Positions 36,673 through 44,684 of a stretch of 64,000 nt of DNA are shown here, one piece after another. The notes beneath the pieces were generated by a model, which was given only the letters and a program-made list of their open reading frames with translations, did no database searches and was not told where the DNA came from. Origin of the DNA: Halogranum amylolyticum (lineage in GTDB: Archaea > Halobacteriota > Halobacteria > Halobacteriales > Haloferacaceae); assembly GCF_900110465.1 (NCBI RefSeq), contig NZ_FODV01000006.1, positions 62,001 through 126,000 of the forward strand, in the 5' to 3' direction. Position 1 is the first letter of the stretch. Each line of letters starts with the position of its first letter. Made by a program: the position numbers and the translations under genes.

Positions 36673-37077
36673 TCACCCGAACCGCGCGAGCGACTCGCCG
36701 CGTTCCAGCCCCAGCAGTCGTCGCTTGAGGGCGGTCCCGCCCGCGGCCGAGAAGCCGCCGAGACCGTCGGCGGCGACGACCCGGTGACAGGGGACGACGA
36801 CGGGGACGGGGTTCGAGCCGCAGGCCTGTCCGACCGCCTGTGCCGACGTCTCGAGGTCGACGGCGAGGTCGCCGTAAGTCCGCGTCTCCCCGTACGGGAT
36901 AGCGGCCATCAGTTGCATCACGTCGCCGACGAGCCCCTCCGGGTAGGAGATCGAGACGTCGAACTCGCGGCGGTCGCCGCGGCCGTACGCGACGAGTTGC
37001 GGTCGGAGCGTCGCCTCGTCGACGTCGAGATACGACTCGTCGAGGCGCATCTCCGCGTCCAGTAGTTCGAACCGCAT
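36673..37077 (-). CDS. ogt: methylated-DNA--protein-cysteine methyltransferase
   Basis: Suicidal O6-alkylguanine-DNA repair protein of 134 residues. The acceptor Cys97 is in VPVVVPCHRVVAADG, preceded by the HTH segment TYGDLAVDLETSAQAVGQACGSNP with the arginine-finger position near residue 84 occupied by Gly-Gln-Ala rather than Arg, and followed by GGFSAAGGTALKRRLLGLE. The N-terminal domain is short. The frame extends upstream, but the ATG at 37077 precedes the conserved part. It follows the DUF302 gene on the same strand. Confidence 0.88.
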   Translation of the reverse strand: MRFELLDAEMRLDESYLDVDEATLRPQLVAYGRGDRREFDVSISYPEGLVGDVMQLMAAIPYGETRTYGDLAVDLETSAQAVGQACGSNPVPVVVPCHRVVAADGLGGFSAAGGTALKRRLLGLERGESLARFG

Positions 37078-37134
37078 GGAGACCGGTACGGACGCGATAG
37101 GTATGTAGCCCACCGGTTCGCGTGGTGGCGTCAC

Positions 37135-37707
37135 TCAGTCGTCGGTGGCGTCCGACGTGTCACCGGTCGCGAGCGTCGAGAGCGCGTTCGAGATCGTCTC
37201 GAGCAGTTCCTCGTTCCCCTCGATACCGTGTCTGTCGGCGAGATACTGCGGGTCGTTGTAGGTGACGTTGACGTCGCCGTCCTCACACCAGACGAGCAGC
37301 TTCTGCGGGAGGTCGATGCCGACCGTTCGGCGCTCCTGCATCAACTGCGTCCCGACGTTCGGGTTGCCGAAGACGAACAGCATCGTCGGCGGGAGCTCCC
37401 GACCGACGGACTCGGCGTTCGCGGCGTGGTCGACGGTGTCGATGAGTGTGAGCGGACTCGACTCGATGCGCGCGCGGATCGTCTCGAGCGTCGTCTCGAA
37501 GTCGCGGTCGCTTCGGACGGTGACCAGACCGTCCTCGTCGGCCGACTCGTCCTCGCCACTTCCGTCCCTCCCCGTCGCGTCGTCTCTCTCGGTCGTGGCG
37601 TCGTCGGCACTCGCGCTCCCGGTCGCCCCGACGAGCCCACCGCCCACCGTGAGTCCCGCGAGTTGTACGATCCGTCGCCGCCGCTCGTTCGGCATCTCTC
37701 CGGACAT
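37135..37707 (-). CDS. DUF302 protein with twin-arginine-type signal
   Basis: Protein of 190 residues. An N-terminal RRRRIVQLAGLTVGGGLVGATGSASA looks like a Tat signal peptide with an Ala-x-Ala cleavage site, so it should be exported folded. A Thr/Asp/Glu-rich linker follows, and then a DUF302 domain (about 65-165) with TLIDTVDHAANAESVGRELPPTMLFVFGNP and PQKLLVWCEDGDVNVTYNDP. DUF302 function is unproven; in some proteins it accompanies cofactor-binding or stress functions. It stops 57 bases before ogt begins. Confidence 0.82.
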   Translation of the reverse strand: MSGEMPNERRRRIVQLAGLTVGGGLVGATGSASADDATTERDDATGRDGSGEDESADEDGLVTVRSDRDFETTLETIRARIESSPLTLIDTVDHAANAESVGRELPPTMLFVFGNPNVGTQLMQERRTVGIDLPQKLLVWCEDGDVNVTYNDPQYLADRHGIEGNEELLETISNALSTLATGDTSDATDD

Positions 37708-37779
37708 AGCAAAGTGTTTCCGCGGGAACCATTCATTCTACCGGCCGTGCGGTCGATTCGCACGGTTCGACCTCCGTGG

Positions 37780-38145
37780 CTACGACTCGCGTTCCGGCAG
37801 CGGTTCGATGCGGAAGACGTAGTCGTCGTACGCCGCCTCCAGTCTGGTCGGCCCCTCCTCTTCGGTGTGGGCCACACAGAGCATCGCCGTCGCTTCGACG
37901 GGGCTGTGGCTCGTCTCCTCGAGATAGCGTTCGAGCACGACGAACGCCGCCGGGTCGTGACAGCCGCGTCGGTGACACTCGGGAGGACCCTCCGAGGAAT
38001 CCGACTCGACGTCGACCCTCTCGTCGTCCGTCGGCTCGGGTTCGGGTTCGTCGCCCCGGTCGAGTTCTGCTTCCATCTCTCTCCGCCGTTGGCGACGCTT
38101 CTCCTGCCGTGCCTGTTTCTCCCGCCCACGTTTCGTATCCCCCAT
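37780..38145 (-). CDS. uncharacterised protein with basic N-terminus
   Basis: Protein of 121 residues. The first 25 residues are a highly charged helix rich in R, K, E and Q (KRGREKQARQEKRRQRRREMEAEL), followed by an acidic linker, and then a folded part with CHRRGC and AMLCVAHTEEEG (three Cys and nearby His: a possible metal site) and a hydrophobic end (DYVFRIEPLP). The frame extends upstream to 38202, but the ATG at 38145 is preferred. I do not recognise the family. Confidence 0.55.
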   Translation of the reverse strand: MGDTKRGREKQARQEKRRQRRREMEAELDRGDEPEPEPTDDERVDVESDSSEGPPECHRRGCHDPAAFVVLERYLEETSHSPVEATAMLCVAHTEEEGPTRLEAAYDDYVFRIEPLPERES

Positions 38146-38227
38146 GTGAGAGAGGATGGGGCGAGAGCGGGATAACGTTGTGGCCGTGACAGTTACAACC
38201 ACACCCTGTGGCCTCCCGAAGAGAATG

Positions 38228-38236
38228 ATTTAATCG
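38228..38236 (+). promoter_or_regulatory. TATA-like box of hbd
   Basis: TGATTTAATC lies about 27 bases before the hbd ATG, the leaderless spacing seen elsewhere in this window. The palindrome CCACACCCTGTGG at 38199-38211 sits just upstream and may be a regulatory site. Confidence 0.5.
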
Positions 38237-38258
38237 GACGGCGGGCGGCGATTCTTTC

Positions 38259-39143
38259 ATGAACGTCTGTGTACTTGGTGCGGGGACGATGGGCCACGGT
38301 ATCGCGCAGGTGAGCGCGATGGGCGGCCACGACGTCGTCCTCCGCGACGTCGACGAGGCGATCGTCGAGTCGGGGCTCGAACACGTCCGCGAGAACCTCC
38401 AGGGCGGCATCGACCGCGGGAAGGTCACCGAAGCCGAGCGCGACGCCGCATTCGACCGCATCGAGGGGGCGACCGACCTCGCCGCCGTCGCCGACGCCGA
38501 CCTCGTGGTGGAGGCCGTCCCGGAGGACGAGGAGTTGAAGCGGAGCGTCCTCTCGGAGGTCGAAGGACACGTCGACGACGACTGCGTCCTCGCGAGCAAC
38601 ACCTCCTCCATCCCGGTGACGGGCATCGCGAGCGCGCTCGCTGATCCGTCGCGGGCCGTCGGACTCCACTTCTTCAACCCGGTCCACATCATGGGACTCG
38701 TCGAGGTGGTCGCCGCCGAGCAGACGAGCGACGCGACGCGCGAGTTCGCCGAGGAGTTCGTCGAGGGGATCGACAAGACGGCCGTCGTCGTCGAGGACTC
38801 GCCGGGGTTCGCCTCCTCGCGACTCGGCGTCGCGCTCGGCGTGGAGGCGATGCGGATGGTCCAGGAGGGAGTCGCCAGCCCGCGGGACATCGACGCCGCG
38901 ATGGAACTCGGCTACAACCACCCGATGGGGCCCGTCGAACTCGGCGACGTCGTCGGACTCGACGTCAGACTCGACATCCTCGAACAGCTCCGCGAGGAGT
39001 TGGGCGAGCGGTTCCGACCGCCGACGGTGCTCCGGAAGAAGGTCCGCGCCGGCAAGTTGGGCAAGAAGTCCGGCGAGGGGTTCTACGTCTGGGAGGACGG
39101 CGAGATCGTCGGCGTCTCGGGGGAAGAGGGGACCGATGAGTGA
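38259..39143 (+). CDS. hbd: 3-hydroxyacyl-CoA dehydrogenase
   Basis: NAD-dependent enzyme of 294 residues oxidising 3-hydroxyacyl-CoA to 3-ketoacyl-CoA. The dinucleotide fold is GAGTMGHGIAQVSAMGGHDVVLRD with the NAD-selective acidic residue after the second strand. The catalytic His is in GLHFFNPVHIMGLVEVV, the Asn/His motif GYNHPMGPVELGD, and the C-terminal domain ends with KKSGEGFYVWEDGE. Its 3' end overlaps the downstream enoyl-CoA hydratase gene by eight bases, so the two act together in beta-oxidation or aromatic-acid breakdown. Confidence 0.95.
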   Translation: MNVCVLGAGTMGHGIAQVSAMGGHDVVLRDVDEAIVESGLEHVRENLQGGIDRGKVTEAERDAAFDRIEGATDLAAVADADLVVEAVPEDEELKRSVLSEVEGHVDDDCVLASNTSSIPVTGIASALADPSRAVGLHFFNPVHIMGLVEVVAAEQTSDATREFAEEFVEGIDKTAVVVEDSPGFASSRLGVALGVEAMRMVQEGVASPRDIDAAMELGYNHPMGPVELGDVVGLDVRLDILEQLREELGERFRPPTVLRKKVRAGKLGKKSGEGFYVWEDGEIVGVSGEEGTDE

Positions 39144-39960
39144 CGCGGAGAGCGTCCGCGACGTCGCCGCCGACTGCGAGCTCGTCCGCGTCGAAGTGGG
39201 CGAGCGCGGTGACTACGTCGCGACCGTCACTATCGACCGGCCGGACGCCAGAAACGCGTTGAACGGGCAGGTTCGCGAGGAGTTGAAGGCCGTCTTCGGA
39301 GCCGTCGCCGACGACGACTCGGTACGCGTGGTCGTGCTCACAGGGGCGGACGAGGCGAAGGCGTTCGTCGCCGGCGCCGACGTGGGAGAACTCCGCGAGC
39401 GCGGGGTCGTCGAACAGCGCGAGGCCAGCGAACGACCGCGAGTGTACGAGGTCGTCGCCGACTGCCCCAAACCGGTCGTCGCCCGGATCAACGGCCACGC
39501 ACTCGGCGGCGGCTGTGAACTCGCACAGGCCTGTGACGTACGCGTCGCCCGCGAGGACGCCAAACTCGGCCAACCCGAGATCGGTCTAGGGCTCATCCCC
39601 GGCGGGGGCGGTACCCAGCGGTTGACGAGACTCGTCGGACCGGGACAGGCGATGCGACTGGTGCTCTCGGGCGAACTCGTCGACGCGACGGAGGCCGCGG
39701 AGATCGGGCTCGTCGAGGAGGCGGTCGCGCCGGACGTGCTCGACGAACGAGTCGACGACTTGGTCGGAAAAATGGCGTCGAAGAGTCCGCTGGCGCTCCA
39801 GCGCGCGAAGGAGGCGGTACAGGCGGCCTCGCGGCTCGACCTCGACGCCGGCCTCGACTACGAGAAGGAACTGTTCGTCGGTCTCTTCGCGACCGAAGAC
39901 AAAGACGAGGGCATCGACGCCTTCTTCGAGGACCGCGACCCCGAGTGGCGCGGACGGTAA
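39136..39960 (+). CDS. enoyl-CoA hydratase/isomerase family protein
   Basis: Crotonase-fold protein of 274 residues. Both catalytic glutamates of hydratases are present: one in NGHALGGGCELAQACD, the other in LGQPEIGLGLIPGGGGTQRLTRLVG. The oxyanion-hole segment AFVAGADVGEL is also there. It differs in this from the PaaG-like gene at 31.7 kb. The eight-base overlap with hbd makes a two-step unit. An N-terminal acidic extension of about 30 residues is haloarchaeal. Substrate chain length is not predictable. Confidence 0.93.
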   Translation: MSDAESVRDVAADCELVRVEVGERGDYVATVTIDRPDARNALNGQVREELKAVFGAVADDDSVRVVVLTGADEAKAFVAGADVGELRERGVVEQREASERPRVYEVVADCPKPVVARINGHALGGGCELAQACDVRVAREDAKLGQPEIGLGLIPGGGGTQRLTRLVGPGQAMRLVLSGELVDATEAAEIGLVEEAVAPDVLDERVDDLVGKMASKSPLALQRAKEAVQAASRLDLDAGLDYEKELFVGLFATEDKDEGIDAFFEDRDPEWRGR

Positions 39961-40046
39961 AGACATCGAATCGCCGTCTGTCGAACACTCCGTCTGACGG
40001 TCACACACCCGGACCGTTTATCACGGAGACGAAACGTACGGCACGT

Positions 40047-40670
40047 ATGACCACACGCAGACGTGTCCTCGCGGCAGTTCCGGGCGTACTGGCGCTGACG
40101 AGCGGGTGTACGGAGCTACTCGGGGAAGCGAAGACGTTCGAGGCGAAGCCGGTAGAGACCGAAGCGAGCGTCGCCTCGGACGCCGGTTACGAGTTCAACG
40201 GTGTCGAAGACAGGACCGTCGAGCGGGAGTTCGCCTCCCAGACGGTCCGGGTCGTCAACAAGGTAGCGACCTACGAGAAGTCGCTGTCGATCCCCCTCGT
40301 CGGGTCGGCGAGACTCGGCGTGTTCGCGGCCATCTCGACGCCGGCGATCGAACTCGCAGGAAAGACGTTCAACCCGGTCGGCGACTACGACAACGACCGA
40401 CTCGTGGGGATGCTCCAGAGCAACTACGAGGGGATCAGCGACGTCCGAGAGGACTCCTCTCAGACCGTCGCGGTGCTCGGCACCGATACGACGGTGACCA
40501 AGTACATCGGGAAAGCGGCGTTCAGCGGCCAGCAGATCGACGTCGACATCCACGTCTCGAAGGTTCGCGACGGCGCGGACTTCGTCGTCTGCTTCGGCGT
40601 CTCCCCGACGCAACTGAACGAACAGGAGAACGTGCTGTCGATGATGTCGGCCGCGATCCACCCGGCCTGA
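40047..40670 (+). CDS. putative lipoprotein, DUF6517-like
   Basis: Protein of 207 residues. N-terminal TTRRRVLAAVPGVLALTSGC has a twin-arginine start and a lipobox (LTSGC), so it is probably exported and lipid-anchored at Cys20. The rest contains NKVATYEKSLSIPLVGSARLGVFAAISTPA and VSKVRDGADFVVCFGVSPTQL, as in the haloarchaeal DUF6517 lipoprotein family. Function unknown. The ATG at 40047 fits the signal peptide. A TTTATCACG element about 30 bases before it (40017) may be its TATA box. Confidence 0.75.
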   Translation: MTTRRRVLAAVPGVLALTSGCTELLGEAKTFEAKPVETEASVASDAGYEFNGVEDRTVEREFASQTVRVVNKVATYEKSLSIPLVGSARLGVFAAISTPAIELAGKTFNPVGDYDNDRLVGMLQSNYEGISDVREDSSQTVAVLGTDTTVTKYIGKAAFSGQQIDVDIHVSKVRDGADFVVCFGVSPTQLNEQENVLSMMSAAIHPA

Positions 40671-40786
40671 GCGGGGTCTCGGAGCGGACCGGAGACCCAC
40701 CGATTCTCGATTCGCCGCGTGTTCGATTCTCACCGGCGACGAACGTCTACGACGACCCCCCTATGAGACGGCCGTCACCGAAAGAA

Positions 40787-40935
40787 AGCGTTATATGAGG
40801 TGATGGTTCGATTCTGCGGAACCTTTAACATCGTTCGTTACCGTCTTTTTGCTTCCCATATCGGAGCGAAACGCCCGTATATAGGCGCCTGTCGTTCGTT
40901 TTTCGCGTCTGTACGTCGGCGACAGATTTATATAG
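40787..40935 (+). promoter_or_regulatory. tfb upstream region with three TATA-like boxes
   Basis: The 355-base spacer before tfb (40671-41025) holds no gene. Three TATA-like boxes are seen: GTTATATGAGG (about 40790), CGTATATAGG (about 40877) and ATTTATATAG (about 40926). The nearest implies a leader of roughly 70 nt. Several promoters for one TFB would allow condition-dependent expression. Confidence 0.45.
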
Positions 40936-41025
40936 TCTTCGCCCTTACTATGAGTAAGGACGCCGCCCCCGAGGGACTTCTGTCTTCTTTCCTCCCCCGA
41001 GAGGTCGCCGTCCGCCCACCCCACC

Positions 41026-41997
41026 ATGAGCGAAACGAACATCAAGCGATACACGAGCACCAGCACCTCCGAGACGGAGCGAACGCAGGACGAGTCCGTT
41101 CAGACCTGCCCCGAGTGCGAGGGCCGACTCGTCACCGACAAGGAGCACGGCGAACTGGTCTGCAGCGACTGCGGGCTCGTCGTCGAGGAAGCGAACGTCG
41201 ACCGCGGCCCGGAGTGGCGCGCCTTCGACAGCGCCGAGCGTGACTCGAAGTCCCGCGTCGGTGCGCCGACGACCAAGATGATGCACGACAAAGGGCTGTC
41301 GACGAACATCGGCTGGCAGGACAAAGACGCCTACGGTAAGAGCCTCTCGAGCCGCCAGCGCCAGCAGATGCAGCGGCTCCGCACGTGGAACGAGCGGTTC
41401 CGCACCCGCGACTCCAAGGAGCGCAACCTCAAGCAGGCGCTCGGCGAGATCGACCGGATGGCCTCCGCGCTCGGCCTCCCGCAAGCCGTCCGCGAGACGG
41501 CGTCGGTCATCTACCGCCGCGCACTGGGCGAGGACCTCCTCCCCGGCCGCTCGATCGAAGGCGTCGCTACCGCGGCGCTCTACGCGTCGGCCCGACAGGC
41601 GGGGACGCCCCGCTCGCTCGACGAGATCGCGAGCGTCTCCCGCGTCGACAAGATGGAACTCACGCGGACGTACCGCTACATCGTCCGCGAGCTGAAACTG
41701 GAGATCCAGCCCGCCGACCCCGAACAGTACGTCCCGCGGTTCGCGAGCGACCTCGGTCTCTCCGACGAGGCAGAGCGTCGAGCGCGCGAACTGCTCCGGA
41801 CGGCGAAGGAAGCAGGCATCCACAGCGGGAAGTCGCCGGTCGGGCTCGCCGCGGCCGCCGTCTACGCCGCCTCGCTCTTGACCAACGAGAAGGTCACCCA
41901 GAGTCAGGTGTCGGACGTCGCCAACATCAGCGAAGTCACCATCCGCAACCGGTACAAGGAACTCCTCGAAGCCGGGGACCTCGGACTGTTCGCCTGA
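41026..41997 (+). CDS. tfb: transcription initiation factor IIB (TFB)
   Basis: General transcription factor of 323 residues. The N-terminal zinc ribbon is CPEC (near 26) and CSDC (near 45); the B-finger/linker is EWRAFDSAERDSKSRVGAPTT. Two cyclin repeats follow, with SIEGVATAALYASARQAGTPRSLDEIA and SPVGLAAAAVYAASLLTNEKVTQSQVSDVANISEVTIRNRYKEL, the latter including the BRE-contacting helix. All functional parts are present. Haloarchaea carry several TFBs, so this may be one of a set. An unusually long leader precedes the ATG. Confidence 0.96.
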   Translation: MSETNIKRYTSTSTSETERTQDESVQTCPECEGRLVTDKEHGELVCSDCGLVVEEANVDRGPEWRAFDSAERDSKSRVGAPTTKMMHDKGLSTNIGWQDKDAYGKSLSSRQRQQMQRLRTWNERFRTRDSKERNLKQALGEIDRMASALGLPQAVRETASVIYRRALGEDLLPGRSIEGVATAALYASARQAGTPRSLDEIASVSRVDKMELTRTYRYIVRELKLEIQPADPEQYVPRFASDLGLSDEAERRARELLRTAKEAGIHSGKSPVGLAAAAVYAASLLTNEKVTQSQVSDVANISEVTIRNRYKELLEAGDLGLFA

Positions 41998-42017
41998 TGG
42001 GGGTGACGCGGTCGACG

Positions 42018-42041
42018 ACCGTTTTTTGACGTGTTTTTTAC
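42018..42041 (+). terminator. double T-tract terminator of tfb
   Basis: Two T-runs (six T at about 42022-42027 and 42034-42039) start 24 bases after the tfb stop. This is typical of archaeal transcription termination. Confidence 0.65.
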
Positions 42042-42067
42042 GGAAGAGAGAGCCAGAGCCGTGCGAA

Positions 42068-42105
42068 TGTGACAGCCCCCACGACTGAAGCGTGGGTGTT
42101 CTCCC
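42068..42105. mobile_element. possible IS200/IS605-type element end (relic)
   Basis: GTGACAGCCCCC is followed by the hairpin CCCACG-ACTGAAG-CGTGGG (42078-42096) and GTGTTCTCCCCC. Many haloarchaeal IS200/IS605/TnpB elements end with a similar CCCACGACT...AGTCGTGGG hairpin near a GTGAC box. No transposase or tnpB gene is nearby, so only an end remnant or a look-alike is present. Confidence 0.45.
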
Positions 42106-42168
42106 CCAATCTCTACAAACGTCCGTTGGCGCGCAAACTTTTATTGAGTCGGCAGGCACACTGTGGGT

Positions 42169-42348
42169 ATGGTCGAAGCGTTTGTCCGTCTTCTGTGCCC
42201 GGAGTGTGGAAAGGAGTGGGAGTCGACTCCCACCGACCTCCCGGAGACCCGTCGGAACTTCAGCTGTCAGAACTGTCACGCGACGAGACGGTTGACCGAG
42301 TTCATGCGGACAGAACGCGACCTCGAGATCGTTCGCCAGTTCGAGTGA
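42169..42348 (+). CDS. small zinc-binding protein (DUF7836-like, 59 aa)
   Basis: A 59-residue protein with CPEC at about residue 10 and CQNC at about 33, followed by HATRRLTEFMRTERDLEIVRQFE. This resembles the haloarchaeal family often labelled DUF7836. The ATG at 42169 is 28 bases after an ACTTTTATT box, so a leaderless transcript is likely. Function unknown; the single zinc ribbon and basic helix suggest nucleic-acid or protein binding. It is convergent with the aIF2-beta gene. Confidence 0.75.
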   Translation: MVEAFVRLLCPECGKEWESTPTDLPETRRNFSCQNCHATRRLTEFMRTERDLEIVRQFE

Positions 42349-42388
42349 CCGCCGCGTAGCGGTCGCAGTCGACGGACCGCGAAGTCGT

Positions 42389-42796
42389 TCAGACGTCGGG
42401 GACCGACGACAGCGCGCCACAGGCGTCACACTTCAGCACCGTCGTCCCCTGTTCTTCCACGAGTCTCGTATCCGGCAGTCCACACTCCGAGCAGCGCACG
42501 AACCCCTCGACGTAGGCGTCGAGCGCGTCGGCGACGCGTCGCTGTCTGAACTCGCCCGTGAACCGGGCGCGTCCACGGTCGTCGAGCTGTGCGCTCGTCC
42601 CGAGCTCCGACTGCAGGAACCGGAGCAGATGGCTGTCGTCGCGACCGAGACGATCGATCGTCGACTGGAAGTTCTCGTAGACGGTGACGTTGCCTTCCGG
42701 TCGAACGTCCGGGTCGGGGACTTCGAAGCGGCTGCCGGCGTCCTCGATGTCGGGCGTCTCCTCCAGCGCACGGTCGAGATGGTCTTCGTAGCCCAT
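42389..42796 (-). CDS. translation initiation factor aIF-2 beta subunit
   Basis: Protein of 135 residues of the eIF2-beta/eIF5 family, part of the complex that brings initiator Met-tRNA to the ribosome. RPEGNVTVYENFQSTIDRLGRDDSHLLRFLQSELGTSAQLD is the eIF5-like core; GRARFTGEFRQRRVADALDAYVEGFVRC follows. The C-terminal zinc ribbon has CSEC and CDAC. The lysine-rich N-terminal boxes of eukaryotic eIF2-beta are absent, as usual in archaea. The frame extends a little upstream, but the ATG at 42796 fits homologues best. Confidence 0.9.
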   Translation of the reverse strand: MGYEDHLDRALEETPDIEDAGSRFEVPDPDVRPEGNVTVYENFQSTIDRLGRDDSHLLRFLQSELGTSAQLDDRGRARFTGEFRQRRVADALDAYVEGFVRCSECGLPDTRLVEEQGTTVLKCDACGALSSVPDV

Positions 42797-43104
42797 ACGC
42801 TCACTACGGAAGCGGGAGCCCAAAAACGTTCAGAAGGTGGGCAGAGTGCCTCGCGAGCGTGCCGCGCGGACGGAGACGACCCCGACGGCACGTCGCGAGC
42901 GACCCGGTGGACGAGCGGGAGTCGAGCCGGTACCGTCTTCAGGTCAGACAGCAGACAAGAGTGCCGACCTCGATCCTCAGTATCAGACAAGTGAGCGGAA
43001 ACTCAACCGGCGAAGAGATTCTGCCTGATGGTTCGTTGACGTCTAAGCGGCGAGATCTGCCGTCTGCCAGCCCTCTGACGGGAATGTGTGCTAACGAGAC
43101 TCAA

Positions 43105-43118
43105 GATAATAATATAAC
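43105..43118 (+). promoter_or_regulatory. promoter of the UPF0058 gene
   Basis: In the 348-base gap 42797-43144 I see no gene. The AT-rich AGATAATAATATAAC lies about 30 bases before the ATG at 43145, and is a likely TATA region for a leaderless transcript. Confidence 0.5.
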
Positions 43119-43144
43119 CCTCCAGTGGTAACTTGGCGTTGCTC

Positions 43145-43381
43145 ATGAAGAAGCAGGAGCTCATCCACCTTCACGGCCTGCTTGCAGAGGTACAGAACCA
43201 ATGCGAAAAGTGGGAAGGCGACGAATTCCCGATGACGGAGTACAAGGAACTCGGCGTCCGACCGACATCTATTCACAAATCGAAGACCGACCACAAAGCT
43301 GCTGTTTTCAAACTCGCCAAAGGGATCACGAAGTCGGTAGACGACACCGAAGTCGAACCGCTGGCACCCAAGGCCGACTAA
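43145..43381 (+). CDS. UPF0058 family protein
   Basis: Protein of 78 residues. The start MKKQELIHLHGLLAEVQNQCEKWE and the segment GVRPTSIHKSKTDHKAAVFKLAKGI are the signature of UPF0058, a small archaeal helical family described as metal-binding from a structure. Several His residues (HLH, IHKSKTDH) could be ligands. Biological role unknown. An in-frame start four codons upstream is possible but unneeded. It is convergent with the UPF0212 gene. Confidence 0.88.
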   Translation: MKKQELIHLHGLLAEVQNQCEKWEGDEFPMTEYKELGVRPTSIHKSKTDHKAAVFKLAKGITKSVDDTEVEPLAPKAD

Positions 43382-43422
43382 CGCGACATCTGTCTCCTTG
43401 CGACATCTTCCAGACCGCCGAG

Positions 43423-43851
43423 CTACGACTCCGACTCGTCGCCGCCGTCCGCTTCGACGCTGGTCTCTCCGCTGTCTGTCTCCGTCTCTGTTTCTGACTC
43501 GCTCTCGGTCTCCTCGTCGGGTAGCACGTCCACCGAGAGCACCTTCAACGGGATGTTCTCGAGACGCTCTCCGATCTCCTTTCGAGCGATACGGCTCGCG
43601 TGTTCCTCGCGTTCGACGTTGAACACGGTCATCTCGAGTTCGAGTGCGACCAGCGCCTCGTCGGCCGCGATGAACGCTGGTGGGAGCTCCTCTCCCGACT
43701 CGGTCTGCCGGTGACCCATGTCGATCTCGACGTAGTTGAGATCCGGGTTCAGCATCTCGCCCGTCTTCGAGATGGCGATCCGAACCGCCTCGTCGGCGGT
43801 CTCTACGTCGTACACTGGGACGGCCGCTTCGACGACGACTCTGCAATCCAT
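43423..43851 (-). CDS. UPF0212/DUF555 family protein
   Basis: Protein of 142 residues. The conserved core (about 1-100) begins MDCRVVVEAAVPVYDVETADEAVRIAISKTGEMLNP and includes YVEIDMGHR and PAFIAADEALVALELEMTVFNVEREEHASRIARKEIG. The C-terminal 40 residues are Ser/Glu/Thr low complexity, unique to halophiles. The family is archaeal and its function is unknown; a ferredoxin-like fold is plausible. The ATG at 43851 is the only sensible start. It is divergent from the DUF123 gene. Confidence 0.88.
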   Translation of the reverse strand: MDCRVVVEAAVPVYDVETADEAVRIAISKTGEMLNPDLNYVEIDMGHRQTESGEELPPAFIAADEALVALELEMTVFNVEREEHASRIARKEIGERLENIPLKVLSVDVLPDEETESESETETETDSGETSVEADGGDESES

Positions 43852-43955
43852 GTGTCACGTTTGTTCATCATGCTGTAAGAAGCTTCGGCTGGGAAAACAA
43901 GGGTCGAGAGAGTGCAACGCCGGATTTTTCGGCGTGTGATCCCTCACCCGACAGT

Positions 43956-44381
43956 ATGGTCGATGAGGCGGCCGAGATCGGAACGTACACGCTCGTGGTC
44001 GACCTCCCGGAGACGGCGACGATCGACGTCGGTGCACTGGGCGACTGTCGATTCCCTGCCGGCGGCTACGCCTACACTGGGAGCGCGTTCGGTCCCGGAG
44101 GGCTGTCCCGTGTCGACAGACATCGCCGGGTTGCGACCGGCGACCACGACGTACGTCACTGGCACGTCGACTATCTGCTGGGCCACCCGTCGACGTCGGT
44201 AGTCGCGGTCGTCGTGACCCGAGGCGTCGACGTCGAATGTGCCGTCGCCCAGAGACTCGGAGACGGACCGCTCGAGGAGTTCGGGGCGTCGGACTGCGAC
44301 TGCGAGAGCCATCTGTCGTTCTGTCGGTCGGTCGCGGCGCTCGAAGACGCGGTACGACAGACGCACAGAGCGAGTCGCTGA
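43956..44381 (+). CDS. DUF123/GIY-YIG-like nuclease family protein
   Basis: Protein of 141 residues. IGTYTLVVDLPE near the start and FPAGGYAYTGSAFGPGGLSRVDRH match the GIY-YIG-related DUF123 family (the Y and the YTGSA region correspond to GIY and YIG), and HWHVDYLLGHPSTSVVAVV and CDCESHLSFC fit as well. DUF123 domains also occur fused to endonuclease III in some archaea. Nuclease activity has not been established for the family as far as I know. It starts 104 bases after the divergent UPF0212 gene. Confidence 0.85.
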   Translation: MVDEAAEIGTYTLVVDLPETATIDVGALGDCRFPAGGYAYTGSAFGPGGLSRVDRHRRVATGDHDVRHWHVDYLLGHPSTSVVAVVVTRGVDVECAVAQRLGDGPLEEFGASDCDCESHLSFCRSVAALEDAVRQTHRASR

Positions 44382-44416
44382 GAGAAACGAGGATGGTCCC
44401 CCGATGGCTGACCAGT

Positions 44417-44684
44417 CCGGGCAAGAGCCGGCCAGCCGGGAAAGAGAGCGGCGATCCACCCCCAGATGCGGCCACGTCGGTCCGGGCAGAACCGACGGAG
44501 CCGCCTTCGTTGCCGGTGTTTGTCAGAGGCACCCCGGCATACCCTCCTACCCAGCGACCCACCTTTACTTCATGGCTCGGAGGAATCTGTCATAGCCTGA
44601 TTCATATCACTAAAACCTTTCGTTGATTTATACGTAGTTCCCGCATCCGAACCCTTATAGTCGCAGTGACGACAAAACTATCCG
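44417..44684. other. intergenic region before the FilR1-type regulator
   Basis: About 300 bases without a convincing gene. A frame coding for a 64-residue peptide from 44404 reads as low-complexity, with no motif. The right part is AT-rich: ATTTATACG near 44626 and ACCCTTATAGTCG near 44654. The latter is about 27 bases before the ATG at 44685 and is its likely TATA box. Confidence 0.45.

Noticed and set aside
40950..41243. Upstream ATG before tfb with an out-of-frame reading frame overlapping its start
   Set aside because: The ATG is only about 19 bases after the nearest TATA box, so it may lie before the transcript start, and the frame looks like a shadow of tfb.
44404..44595. Small frame before the FilR1-type regulator
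   Set aside because: No motif, low complexity and no promoter at the right distance; not supported as a gene.
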